Assembly: GCA_964530825.1 (NCBI GenBank)
Contig: CAZHCA010000003.1
Coordinates: 186,001 to 250,000, forward strand
DNA length: 64,000 nt
Direction of reading: 5' to 3'
From: CAZHCA01 sp964530825
Lineage (GTDB): Bacteria > Bacteroidota > Bacteroidia > Chitinophagales > Saprospiraceae
Made by a program: the position numbers and the translations under genes. Of the stretch, positions 1-8,647 are shown piece after piece (position 1 is the stretch's first letter; every line of letters begins with the position of its first letter). The notes beneath the pieces were generated by a model, which ran no database searches, had not been told where the DNA came from, and saw only the letters and a program-made list of their open reading frames with translations.

Positions 1-1
1 G

Positions 2-67
2 CAATTCAGTAAAGGCCACCGCCGGACTGCCGGAATTACCGTAGCAGGTCCACGGCGAATTTCGTAA
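2..67 (+). CDS. Possible 3' end of a truncated upstream gene
   Basis: One plus-strand frame is open from the window edge to a TAA at 65-67 and would encode the last 21 residues of a protein rich in Arg, Gly and His (ending GPRRIS). The other two plus frames close earlier or are shorter. The tail is too short to assign to a family, and an open frame of this length is expected by chance. It sits 37 bp before dnaX, a normal spacing for a preceding gene on the same strand. Confidence 0.25.
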   Translation, partial: QFSKGHRRTAGITVAGPRRIS

Positions 68-104
68 CTTAACCCGACTTTTTAAATTAAGTATCGGAGT
101 TGAC

Positions 105-1883
105 ATGAGTTCATTTGTGGTATCAGCCCGGAAGTACCGGCCCATGCGATTTACGGATGTTGTAGGCCAAGAGCACGTCACTCAGACCCTGAAAAATGCA
201 TTGCAGAACGACCACCTGGCACACGCCTTCCTGTTTTGTGGTCCGCGGGGTGTAGGTAAAACTACCTGTGCACGCATACTGGCCAAGGTACTCAACTGCC
301 AAAACGTCGCAGCCGAACACGAGCCTTGCAATACCTGCCCTTCCTGCGAGACCTTCAATTCAAATGCTTCGTTTAACATTACAGAGCTCGATGCCGCCTC
401 CAACAATAGCGTAGAACATATCCGGGCACTGATCGAGCAAGTGCGTTTCCAGCCCCAGCAGGGTAACTACAAAGTCTTTATTATTGACGAGGTGCACATG
501 CTGTCGCAACAGGCTTTTAACGCCTTTTTGAAAACCCTGGAGGAACCGCCTGCGTACGCTATCTTCATCCTAGCCACCACCGAAAAGCATAAGATCATTC
601 CCACGATTCTTTCCCGATGCCAGATTTACGATTTCAAGCGTATTCAGGTAAGTGATATGGTCGGTCACCTGGAAAGCATCTGTCGGGAGGAGGGCATCCA
701 AGCCGAACGTTCCGGGCTACATATTATCGCAAAGAAAGCCGACGGAGCGCTACGCGATGCGTTGTCCATCTTTGACCGTATCGTCTCCTCGGGCCCGGGC
801 CGCGAGATCACCTACCGGCAGGTAATCGAGAACCTCAATGTCCTCGATTACGAATACTACTTCCAACTGGTAGATGCCCTGCTCACCGAGGATTTTGCGC
901 AGGTCATGCGCACCCTGGATGAAATCATTCGCAAAGGTTTTGACCCCGATCTGCTGATTAACGGTCTGGCCGAGCACCTGCGCAATTTGTTAGTTTGCCA
1001 GGATCCCGAGACGATAGACCTGCTGGAAGTTAGCCAGGATAGTGCTGATCGCTATGCTCAACAGGCAGCGGCCGCGCCTACTTCCTTCCTACTAACGGCG
1101 CTTAACTTGGCCAATGATTGCGATATTAACTACCGCATGGCCCGCAACAAACGCCTGCACGTAGAAATGGCTCTGATTAAAATGACTTACATCCAACGGG
1201 CAGTGGACCTTAGCCAGATAAAACACGGCCGTACGGCCCTGCCCCCAAAAAAAAAGCAGGACCCAGCTAATCCTAATGACCTGAAGGCGGCGGTTGCGCC
1301 CACACCTAAAGTAAGCCAAACCGAAAAGGCCGAAGTGCCGAAAATATCCGAATCGGCAGTCAACCCAGAGGAGCCAACCCCACCTCCCGCTGCAACAAAC
1401 CGGACTCCCAAACCTAGCGGAATATCGGGTATGCCGAAACTGCCTAGCCTAGGGTCTATCCGGACAAAAATTGAAGAAGAGCAAAGGACACCCGCCGAAG
1501 CCATTCCTCAGCACCCATTGAACGATGAACATCTACAAAAAGCCTGGCAGTCTTATTTGGAAGAGGTCGAGCAACAATCGGCAAAAGCGATACTATCCGG
1601 ACTAATTATGGAGGTCAAGGATAACGAAATCGTAGCACGCGCCGGCACCAAACTAGCCGAAAGCACCTTGCGCCAAGCAAGAGACCTGATGGATCACCTG
1701 CGGACTTATTTTCAACGTCCCGACCTGGTCCTGACAATCCAAATCGATCCTATACTCGCCCCTGAAGCTCCAAAGATGGAGAAGCCCCTTACTCCAAAAG
1801 AAAAGTTTCAACAGATGGCGCAGGAAAACCCCGCCGTACGCGAAATGCAGCAGCGATTCGGACTACGATTTGATGAAGATTAA
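105..1883 (+). CDS. dnaX: DNA polymerase III subunit gamma/tau
   Basis: Clamp-loader ATPase subunit that loads the beta clamp and, in the tau form, tethers polymerase cores at the fork. The 592-residue product has a Walker A motif GPRGVGKT at residues 46-53, four zinc-ligand cysteines at about 65, 75, 78 and 81, a Walker B IIDEVH near 126-131 and the SRC arginine-finger motif at 170-172. After the AAA+ core comes a Pro/Lys/Ala-rich linker (about 385-465) and a divergent C-terminal tau-like domain. The start is preceded by GGAG six bases upstream of ATG. The clamp-loader partner holB is also in this window, at 48661-49803. I saw no obvious programmed frameshift slip site, so whether a short gamma form is made is unknown. 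Confidence 0.97.
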   Translation: MSSFVVSARKYRPMRFTDVVGQEHVTQTLKNALQNDHLAHAFLFCGPRGVGKTTCARILAKVLNCQNVAAEHEPCNTCPSCETFNSNASFNITELDAASNNSVEHIRALIEQVRFQPQQGNYKVFIIDEVHMLSQQAFNAFLKTLEEPPAYAIFILATTEKHKIIPTILSRCQIYDFKRIQVSDMVGHLESICREEGIQAERSGLHIIAKKADGALRDALSIFDRIVSSGPGREITYRQVIENLNVLDYEYYFQLVDALLTEDFAQVMRTLDEIIRKGFDPDLLINGLAEHLRNLLVCQDPETIDLLEVSQDSADRYAQQAAAAPTSFLLTALNLANDCDINYRMARNKRLHVEMALIKMTYIQRAVDLSQIKHGRTALPPKKKQDPANPNDLKAAVAPTPKVSQTEKAEVPKISESAVNPEEPTPPPAATNRTPKPSGISGMPKLPSLGSIRTKIEEEQRTPAEAIPQHPLNDEHLQKAWQSYLEEVEQQSAKAILSGLIMEVKDNEIVARAGTKLAESTLRQARDLMDHLRTYFQRPDLVLTIQIDPILAPEAPKMEKPLTPKEKFQQMAQENPAVREMQQRFGLRFDED

Positions 1884-1966
1884 CCTTCATAGACACCGAT
1901 TTTGGGAACTCCCCTACTCTTCGTATTTTTCTAATTAATTAAGTGTACGAAACAGGACATTTAGGT

Positions 1967-1978
1967 TACCAATTGGTA
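1967..1978. promoter_or_regulatory. 12-bp perfect palindrome upstream of the Crp/Fnr gene
   Basis: TACCAATTGGTA reads the same on both strands and lies in the dnaX-crp gap, 66 bp before the Crp/Fnr start. It does not match the classical CRP (TGTGA-N6-TCACA) or FNR (TTGAT-N4-ATCAA) sites. It could be an autoregulatory operator. Palindromes of this length occur by chance many times in 64 kb, so the call rests mainly on position. Confidence 0.25.
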
Positions 1979-2043
1979 TGAAACAATCAACTCCCCAATC
2001 AAACCGGACGTTCTAGAGGTAAAAATTTAAAACCCATAGCTGC

Positions 2044-2748
2044 ATGAATGGTGATCAATCCTTGTGGTATCTGGAAAATATAGATATCAATGGTGTTTTC
2101 TGCCCCAAAAAAATCAAGAACGGGGAATTGGAAAAAAAGGTCCATCGGTCTTACAAAAAAGGCGATTACATTTACTTGCCTGACGAGCACGCCGATAAGA
2201 TTTATTTTCTCACCGAAGGCCGTGTAAAAATCGGCGCTTACGCAGATTCCGGAAAAGAAATAACCAAAGCTATCCTCACGCCTGGAGAAGTCTTCGGAGA
2301 GCTCTCCCTCATCGGCGAGGCCAAGCGTCGCGATTTTGCCCACGCCATGGAGGATGTGGAACTTTGCATCCTCACCACCGACGAGATCAAGGAACTTATG
2401 CGGGAATATACTACCCTGGGCCTTTTCCTAATGACAATAATGGGCTCCCGCGTTTTGGAGATGGAGCAACGCCTGGAATCCCTCGTATTCAAAGATTCCC
2501 GAACGCGCATTATCGAATTTTTACACGAACTGGGCGCCAAAAAAGGCCAGCGCGTGGGGTATGAAATGCTGGTCCGCAAATTCATGACCCACCAAGAAAT
2601 TGCGAACCTGACAGCGACCTCTCGCCAGACGGTAACTACGGTTCTCAATGAACTGCGCAACAAAAACTTGATCACCTTCAATCGCCGGCGATTGCTCATT
2701 CGCGATATGGACGAATTGAGTGCCGAAGCTTCCGTACACATCAATTAG
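2044..2748 (+). CDS. Crp/Fnr family transcriptional regulator
   Basis: A 234-residue cytoplasmic transcription factor. An N-terminal cyclic-nucleotide-binding-type beta-barrel (about residues 20-135, with the turn GEVFGELSLIGEA) is followed by a long dimerisation helix and a winged helix-turn-helix (about 175-225, with HQEIANLTATSRQTVTTVLN as recognition region). The phosphate-binding cassette reads KRRDFAHA where cAMP-binding CRP has an Arg-Ser pair, so cAMP binding is not assured. Only one cysteine (at SerVal-GluLeuCys, about residue 117) and the near-N-terminal CPKK cysteine are seen, so an oxygen-sensing FNR-type cluster is unlikely. An adenylate cyclase is encoded about 8 kb away. The effector and regulon are unknown. 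Confidence 0.92.
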   Translation: MNGDQSLWYLENIDINGVFCPKKIKNGELEKKVHRSYKKGDYIYLPDEHADKIYFLTEGRVKIGAYADSGKEITKAILTPGEVFGELSLIGEAKRRDFAHAMEDVELCILTTDEIKELMREYTTLGLFLMTIMGSRVLEMEQRLESLVFKDSRTRIIEFLHELGAKKGQRVGYEMLVRKFMTHQEIANLTATSRQTVTTVLNELRNKNLITFNRRRLLIRDMDELSAEASVHIN

Positions 2749-2814
2749 ACAACCCCTTTAGCTAGCAGTCAGCCGGAATACCCGATCGAACTTTTTTCCG
2801 TATTTTCATTTCTG

Positions 2815-5800
2815 ATGGATGCGGCCAACAATCAACATTTCGACAAGCAGTTTCGGAAAGTCCTCCAACAGCTGAACCCCGCTCAACGACAAGCGGTAGA
2901 ACAGATCGAAGGCCCCGTATTGGTCGTTGCCGGTCCCGGTACGGGGAAGACCCATATCCTAGCCGCTCGAATCGGACAGATCCTCCTGCAGACAGACACC
3001 GACGCCGGCAACATCCTGTGCCTTACTTTTACCGATGCCGGCGTGTTGGCTATGCGTAACCGCCTTATACAACTGATTGGCCCGGAGGCTCACAAAGTAC
3101 ACATTTACACTTTCCACTCTTTCTGCAATGCAGTGATCCAAGACCACCTGGAGCTATTCGGCCGGCACGACCTGAAACCTATCGACGACCTCGAGCGTAT
3201 CGAAATGATTCGCCAATTGCTCGACGAATTGCCTTACACACACCCACTGATGCGCAATCAGTCCAGCCGGTATTTTCATGAGAATCATCTGCACCGTCTT
3301 TTCCAGGTCATGAAGCGGGAAGCCTGGTCGCCCGACTTTATGCTTGAGCGTATTGACATTTACCTGCAGCAACTTCCCCAAAACCCAGACTTCATCTACA
3401 AACGCAGGCACGGGCCCTATCGAAAGGGAGACCTTAAAGAACACAAAATCAGAAAAGAACAGGAGCGCATGGAGCGATTGCGGGTCGCCGTCAGGCTTTT
3501 CCATCCCTATCAGCAGGCGATGAAAAGGGCCCAGCGCTATGACTACGAAGACATGATATTGTGGGTGCGCCAGGCTTTCGACGACCACCCCTATGTTTTG
3601 CGAAGCTATCAGGAAAAATACCTCTATTTTCTGGTCGATGAATATCAAGATACCAACGGCGCCCAGAACGATATCTTGCAGCGACTGATCGCTTTCTGGG
3701 ACCAGCCTAATATTTTTATCGTAGGCGATGACGACCAATCGATCTATGAATTCCAGGGCGCCCGCCTCAAAAACATGACCGATTTTTATCAGCAGTACCA
3801 GCACCAGATAAAGGTTTTTGTGCTCCAGGAAAACTACCGCTCCGCCCAACCATTACTCGACAGCGCCGGGCGCCTAATCGGAAAAAATAAGCACCGGCTG
3901 GTTTACCAGCTCCAGGACCTGGGAATCAATAAAATGCTCGTAGCGAGTAATCCCGAAGTAGCCGATTTACCCGTTTATCCCGAAATCGTTGAATACCCCA
4001 ATCGCATACAAGAGCTAACCGGTATCCTACAAGCTATTGAAGCATGGTCAGTGACCGGGCGGCCACTTTCCAAGATAGCGGTGGTCTATGCCCAACACCG
4101 CCAGGCACTTCTTTTAATGGCCGTGCTTGACCGGCGCGGCATTCCCTACACAACCCGACGACAAATCAATATCTTGGATCTCCCCTTGATTCGGCAGTTG
4201 CGTACCATCCTGAAATACCTTCAGCAGGAAAGCCAAGCCGCTGGACAGGGCGAAGACCTTCTTTATCACATCCTGCACTTCCCCTGTTGGGGTATAGCTC
4301 CCAGTGACCTTGCTCGGCTGAGTTTGCAGGTCGCGGACCAGCCGCAGAAAAGCTGGCGTTTTCTTTTACAAGACGCCGAACCTATTGACCGTCTGACATT
4401 GCCAACAGCCTATTCGCTTCGCCGGGCTGGATCGACCCTGGAACAGCTTATTCAGGATGCCGTTCACCAACCCATCTTGCAATTACTGGAGCGTGCGTTA
4501 AACCTGACCGGCTTACTGGAACAGGCTATTTATGATACCGACCGGACTGAAGCCATTCAGGTATTGCATACCTTTTTCCAGTTCGTCCGCTCGGAGTCAT
4601 TCAAAAATCCACGACTGGACCTCGGTCGGCTACTTCAACTACTGGATCGCATGGATGCCAATCGCCTCGCCCTCCGCTTAAACCAAGAAATCGACACCGG
4701 CATGGGGGTGCAACTGCTTACCGCCCACAGCGCCAAAGGACTGGAATTCGATGAGGTTTTTATTCTCGATGCAATAAGCAATTTTTGGGAACCTAGCAGT
4801 ACTGCCTCTGGGCGCTTTCCGTTACCTGATACCCTCACCTACTCCTTTGAGTTGGACGAGCTCGAAGCCCGGCGACGCCTTTTCTACGTCGCAATGACCC
4901 GTGCACGTTCGGGACTGCATATCAGCTATGCCCGCGAAGAAGGTGGTAAGGCCCTGGAGCGCACCCGGTTTATTGACGAGTTACTAACCTCGTCCACTCT
5001 GAAAGTCGAGGAACGAAGCGTACCAGCTGAGGCCATCCTGAAGTTGCAGGGCGATCTTTTATCGGAGCCGCCTCCCAGGGCGCCGCAACCTGATAGCGAG
5101 CAGTTGGCCGGGCTCTTGCAAAATTTCAAGTTGAGTATCTCCAGCTTGCTGGCCTACCAACGCTGCCCGGTGGCTTTCTATTACGAATATGTGCTCCGGG
5201 CACCCGTAGCTTCCAGCGAAGCTGCCCAATACGGCACAGCTATGCATTTGGCTATCCAGCGCTACTTTGAACGGATGCTGCAGCACCCCCGACGGCAGTT
5301 CCCCGACCGGCGCGCTTTGGTGCAGTTGTTCGAGCAAGAGATGAAGAAGGCAGGTGCACGCCTGTCCGCTGCTCAATATCCGCTGCGACTCGAGCAGGGC
5401 AAGGAGCACTTAGGGCGCTACTACGACCACTGGATTAAGCAGTGGAGCAGGAATTGCCTGGTGGAATATACCATTCGCAATGTCGAGTTGGACGGTGTAC
5501 CCCTTACCGGGACCATCGACCGAATCGATTATTTGCAAAACGGCAAAGTACATTTGGTCGATTATAAGACTGGAAAACCCAGTAAAAAGAAAGTCGATCC
5601 ACCAAACGCTGGGCAAGCTTTAGGAGCTAACTACTGGCAACAAATGGTTTTTTACCAACTGCTCTTTGAACAGTTCGACCGGGAGGGTCGCAAAGTAGAC
5701 TCCGGAATCCTGAGTTTCTTCGAGCCTGACGAACGCGGCAGCATTCAATCTTACACCATCAGACCTAACTCCGAGCAACTCATGCTGATCCGCCAGCATA

Positions 5801-5949
5801 TCGTCGATACCTACCGGCGGATACAAAACCAGGAATTCTACGAAGGCTGCGGAAAAGAAGATTGTACTTGGTGCCGGTTAATACGGGAAAGCAAGCGTCC
5901 GCTTACCTTTACCGACCGCGACATCGAAGCTCTGGATGATGAAAAATAA
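2815..5949 (+). CDS. UvrD/PcrA-like helicase fused to a PD-(D/E)XK nuclease (RecB/AddB/AdnB type)
   Basis: Single-chain superfamily 1A DNA helicase-nuclease of 1044 residues, probably in double-strand-break end processing. Helicase motifs run in order: Walker A AGPGTGKT (39-46), DEYQDT (about 274-279), GDDDQSIYEFQG, the LLTAHSAKGLEF motif and VAMTRAR. The C-terminal third is a RecB-family nuclease: GTAMHLAI (about 805), GTIDRIDY and VDYKTGK (about 914-921), giving the Asp and Lys of the active site. One cysteine before the nuclease (RCPVAFYYE, about 784) and three at the end (CGKEDCTWC, about 1012-1020) match the split four-cysteine iron-sulfur staple known from AddB. Located 66 bp after the Crp/Fnr gene, possibly co-transcribed. 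No AddA-like partner is in the window. Confidence 0.93.
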   Translation: MDAANNQHFDKQFRKVLQQLNPAQRQAVEQIEGPVLVVAGPGTGKTHILAARIGQILLQTDTDAGNILCLTFTDAGVLAMRNRLIQLIGPEAHKVHIYTFHSFCNAVIQDHLELFGRHDLKPIDDLERIEMIRQLLDELPYTHPLMRNQSSRYFHENHLHRLFQVMKREAWSPDFMLERIDIYLQQLPQNPDFIYKRRHGPYRKGDLKEHKIRKEQERMERLRVAVRLFHPYQQAMKRAQRYDYEDMILWVRQAFDDHPYVLRSYQEKYLYFLVDEYQDTNGAQNDILQRLIAFWDQPNIFIVGDDDQSIYEFQGARLKNMTDFYQQYQHQIKVFVLQENYRSAQPLLDSAGRLIGKNKHRLVYQLQDLGINKMLVASNPEVADLPVYPEIVEYPNRIQELTGILQAIEAWSVTGRPLSKIAVVYAQHRQALLLMAVLDRRGIPYTTRRQINILDLPLIRQLRTILKYLQQESQAAGQGEDLLYHILHFPCWGIAPSDLARLSLQVADQPQKSWRFLLQDAEPIDRLTLPTAYSLRRAGSTLEQLIQDAVHQPILQLLERALNLTGLLEQAIYDTDRTEAIQVLHTFFQFVRSESFKNPRLDLGRLLQLLDRMDANRLALRLNQEIDTGMGVQLLTAHSAKGLEFDEVFILDAISNFWEPSSTASGRFPLPDTLTYSFELDELEARRRLFYVAMTRARSGLHISYAREEGGKALERTRFIDELLTSSTLKVEERSVPAEAILKLQGDLLSEPPPRAPQPDSEQLAGLLQNFKLSISSLLAYQRCPVAFYYEYVLRAPVASSEAAQYGTAMHLAIQRYFERMLQHPRRQFPDRRALVQLFEQEMKKAGARLSAAQYPLRLEQGKEHLGRYYDHWIKQWSRNCLVEYTIRNVELDGVPLTGTIDRIDYLQNGKVHLVDYKTGKPSKKKVDPPNAGQALGANYWQQMVFYQLLFEQFDREGRKVDSGILSFFEPDERGSIQSYTIRPNSEQLMLIRQHIVDTYRRIQNQEFYEGCGKEDCTWCRLIRESKRPLTFTDRDIEALDDEK

Positions 5950-5980
5950 AAGGGGAAACGAATTTTATCCGTTTCCCCTT
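5950..5980. terminator. Bidirectional hairpin between helicase gene and mtaB
   Basis: An 11-bp perfect stem AAGGGGAAACG (5950-5960) pairs with CGTTTCCCCTT (5970-5980) around a 9-base loop, starting right after the helicase stop codon. On the minus strand the stem is followed by TTATTTTT, a good U-tract, so it can stop transcription arriving from mtaB. On the plus strand the stem is strong but the downstream sequence is not U-rich. The 198 bp between hairpin and mtaB stop (5981-6178) is AT-rich and I see no gene in it. Confidence 0.8.
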
Positions 5981-6178
5981 ACCATACACAGTTTGTTTTT
6001 AGGATTAGAGGTTAATAGTGTTCATAGTTTTTGGTTGTGAAATCCCTAATGAAAGCAGGAAATCAAATAAAAAAGATAGAAGTATGTGTGTTTTTTTACC
6101 CTCTTTTTATTATATCCACAAATTAGGTGAATACAATTAGAAAAACAAGAAAAATAAAACGGATAGTTAAAAAGCTCA

Positions 6179-7549
6179 TTAGTCGGCTGCAAGATGCAAA
6201 TTGTTACCTCCACTCGGCTGAAAAACGAAACCACTGACTGATCCGTTCAACCCGAGTTGTTCAAGCCGGATGGGAAGGAGTTGATTGAGGGCATCATCCG
6301 GTAGGTCGATCTCCACTTTAATGTAATTGTCTGTAAAACCAGTCAAGCCTTTACCTCGAGGATGACGTTCTAGCAATACCGGCCGTACCTGTCCAAGATG
6401 CTGCTCGTAAAATGCACGCTTTTTCTTTTCACTCAAAGTGGCCAGCATGCGATTGCGTCGGCGTCGCTCTCCCATTTCCACCGTATCACCCATTTTTGCG
6501 GCCGGAGTATTAGCGCGTTCGGAATAGGTAAAAACATGGAGGTAGGCAATATCTAATTCATGAAGAAACCGGTATGTAGCTAAGAAGTCTTCTTCGGTTT
6601 CCCCCGGAAAGCCTACGATGATGTCGACTCCGATGCAGGCATGCGGCATTTTACTTTTGATATGTGCTACCCGATCGGCATACAGCTCCCGCCTGTAGCG
6701 GCGGCGCATTGCTGCGAGCTGTTTGTTGTTACCCGATTGCAGAGGCATATGAAAGTGAGGAGCAAACCGTTGGGAACCGCCAACGAATTCGATAATCTCG
6801 TCGGTACATAGATTGGGTTCGATGGAGGAAATACGAAAACGGGCAACACCTGGTACTTGATCGAGCTCGCGTATCAGATCTATGAAGAGTGCCTCCTTTT
6901 TGGGGTGGGTTCCTTCAATCACTTCCGTACCATTGCCAAAATCTCCAATGTTAACGCCGGTCAGGACGATTTCCTGAACACCTAAGGCAGCAATCTTCCG
7001 AGCGTTGGCTACTACATTTTCAATTGTATCGCTTCGGCTTCGGCCTCGCGCTTGAGGGATGGTGCAGAACGTGCATTTGTAGTCGCACCCATCCTGTATC
7101 TTCAGAAAGGAACGTGTCCGGTCGCCGAAAGAAAAAGCTCCGGTAAAAGAGTTGACGGACTTTACTTCGCCGGCACGCACCATTCCTTTGCCGGGTGCTT
7201 TGGAGAGTCCATCGATGTAATCCAAAATTTGGAATTTTTCTCCCGCTCCCAGCACTAGATCGACGCCGGGAATTTCTGCAATTTCTTCGGGTTTTAATTG
7301 GGCGTAGCACCCGACTACCACCACCAATGCCTCGGGGGCTTGCCGCAGCGCCTGGCGCACTACCTTACGGCATTTGCGGTCAGCGAAATCGGTGACCGAG
7401 CAAGTGTTGATCACGTACACATCGGCACCGTCGCGAAAATCCACTTCCTGAAAGCCGGCCTTGCCAAAAAGCTTGGCCATGGAAGAAGTTTCCGAATAGT
7501 TCAGTTTACAACCTAGCGTGTGGAATGCTACCGATTTTGGAGTCGCCAT
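6179..7549 (-). CDS. mtaB: tRNA (N6-threonylcarbamoyladenosine-37-C2)-methylthiotransferase MtaB
   Basis: Radical-SAM enzyme that adds a methylthio group to t6A at position 37 of ANN-decoding tRNAs. The 456-residue product has the three N-terminal cluster cysteines at 14 (TLGCKLN), 50 (INTCSVTD) and 81 (VVGCYAQ). The radical-SAM triad CDYKCTFC is at 155-162, and a C-terminal TRAM-like region follows. TLGCKLN fits the MtaB branch better than MiaB or RimO. The gene stands alone on the minus strand. A -7-like CAAAAATA (minus strand TATTTTTG) lies at 7587-7594, 38 bp upstream, but I found no correctly spaced TTG partner. Confidence 0.94.
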   Translation of the reverse strand: MATPKSVAFHTLGCKLNYSETSSMAKLFGKAGFQEVDFRDGADVYVINTCSVTDFADRKCRKVVRQALRQAPEALVVVVGCYAQLKPEEIAEIPGVDLVLGAGEKFQILDYIDGLSKAPGKGMVRAGEVKSVNSFTGAFSFGDRTRSFLKIQDGCDYKCTFCTIPQARGRSRSDTIENVVANARKIAALGVQEIVLTGVNIGDFGNGTEVIEGTHPKKEALFIDLIRELDQVPGVARFRISSIEPNLCTDEIIEFVGGSQRFAPHFHMPLQSGNNKQLAAMRRRYRRELYADRVAHIKSKMPHACIGVDIIVGFPGETEEDFLATYRFLHELDIAYLHVFTYSERANTPAAKMGDTVEMGERRRRNRMLATLSEKKKRAFYEQHLGQVRPVLLERHPRGKGLTGFTDNYIKVEIDLPDDALNQLLPIRLEQLGLNGSVSGFVFQPSGGNNLHLAAD

Positions 7550-7653
7550 ACCCTAGTTTTTCGCTCATCAATAACTTGATGGAACGCAAAAATAAGGATT
7601 ATGGTTGAAGTGGCTATGCTCCCCCTACCGTTTATTCGGTTATATCTAAGGAA

Positions 7654-7684
7654 GGTACGGTTACGTTTGTAAACTGTCCGTGCC
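7654..7684. terminator. Hairpin downstream of the AIM24 gene
   Basis: GGTACGG (7654-7660) pairs with CCGTGCC (7678-7684) through six Watson-Crick pairs and one G-T wobble, and an inner TTAC/GTAA (7661-7664 with 7669-7672) extends the stem. It begins 22 bases past the minus-strand AIM24 stop at 7707 and is followed on that strand by a pyrimidine-rich run (TTCCTT). A terminator is the simplest reading. The U-tract is weak. Confidence 0.55.
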
Positions 7685-7706
7685 GATCTGGCGGATCGCC
7701 TAAGCG

Positions 7707-8510
7707 CTAAAACCCATCGCCGTCTAGTAAGTTACCGAAGGTACCTAAAACAGAGCCTTCGCCCTTGTTCTTACCGGCGTAGCGGTTCGAGGCCCGCAGA
7801 ATCCGGTCGGCCAGGCGGGAAAACGGAAGGGTTTGTATCCATACCGAACCGGGGCCTTGCAGGCGGGCGTAGAAAAACCCTTCCCCACCGAAGACCATAT
7901 TACGTACCCCTTGGACCATTTCTATGTCGTAGTCTACATTACGGGTAAACCCTACCAGGCAGCCGGTATCAATCCGCAATGTTTCGCCCAATTCGAGGCG
8001 TCGTTCGATAACGCCGCCGCCGGCGTGAAGAAAAGCCATGCCGTCGCCCTCGAGGCGTTGCATGATAAACCCCTCCCCACCGAAAAAGCCGCGCCCCAGA
8101 CGCTTGGAGAATTCAATGCCTACCGAGACGCCTTTGGCGGCACATAGAAACGCGTCTTTTTGACACACTACCTTGCCATCCAGCTTCGAAAGGTCAATCG
8201 GAATGATTTTGCCGGGATAAGGCGAAGCAAACGCTGCCCGTTTTTTACCATATCCATTGTGGGTATAGGCCGTCATGAAAAGACTTTCTCCAGTCAGCAA
8301 TCGTTTCCCGGCCGAAAGCACCTTACCCCAAAGGCCCGACTGTTGTTCCTGATGGCTGCCGTCGCCAAATATGGTAGTCATCTCAATACCATCGTCCATC
8401 ATCATGAAGCTGCCGGCCTCGGCAATGACGGTCTCCAAAGGATCGAGTTCAATCTCGACGTACTGCATCTCTTCACCAACAATCTTGTAGTCGATTTCAT
8501 GTGCTAACAT
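7707..8510 (-). CDS. AIM24/TIGR00266 family protein
   Basis: A 267-residue protein of the AIM24 family, named after a yeast mitochondrial biogenesis factor. The bacterial role is not established. The sequence shows the all-beta, Gly-rich pattern of the family: MMMDDGIEMTT near residue 40, a GGEGFIMQRLEGDG turn near 145-160, HAGGGVIERRLE, then a C-terminal GGEGFFYARLQGPG repeat of the same turn. No signal peptide or membrane helix is evident, so it is probably cytosolic. It lies 137 bp downstream of uvrB on the same strand with a hairpin between them, so it is probably a separate unit. Confidence 0.85.
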   Translation of the reverse strand: MLAHEIDYKIVGEEMQYVEIELDPLETVIAEAGSFMMMDDGIEMTTIFGDGSHQEQQSGLWGKVLSAGKRLLTGESLFMTAYTHNGYGKKRAAFASPYPGKIIPIDLSKLDGKVVCQKDAFLCAAKGVSVGIEFSKRLGRGFFGGEGFIMQRLEGDGMAFLHAGGGVIERRLELGETLRIDTGCLVGFTRNVDYDIEMVQGVRNMVFGGEGFFYARLQGPGSVWIQTLPFSRLADRILRASNRYAGKNKGEGSVLGTFGNLLDGDGF

Positions 8511-8531
8511 AGTTTAAAGATCTTGCTTAAA

Positions 8532-8546
8532 GGGGAGTTGATCCCC
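8532..8546 (-). terminator. Short hairpin downstream of uvrB
   Basis: On the minus strand GGGGA-TCAAC-TCCCC is followed by TTTAAG, about 100 bases past the uvrB stop codon. The stem is only 5 bp but GC-rich. This fits a weak intrinsic terminator separating uvrB from the AIM24 gene. Confidence 0.45.
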
Positions 8547-8647
8547 GGTATTGTAATTCAGGCTGCTTTATATTTAAATGGCCTACCTGGGCAGAGCAGA
8601 ACATCTTCTACCAACAAGCCAGCGGGCCCGACTATCAATAACGGCTG

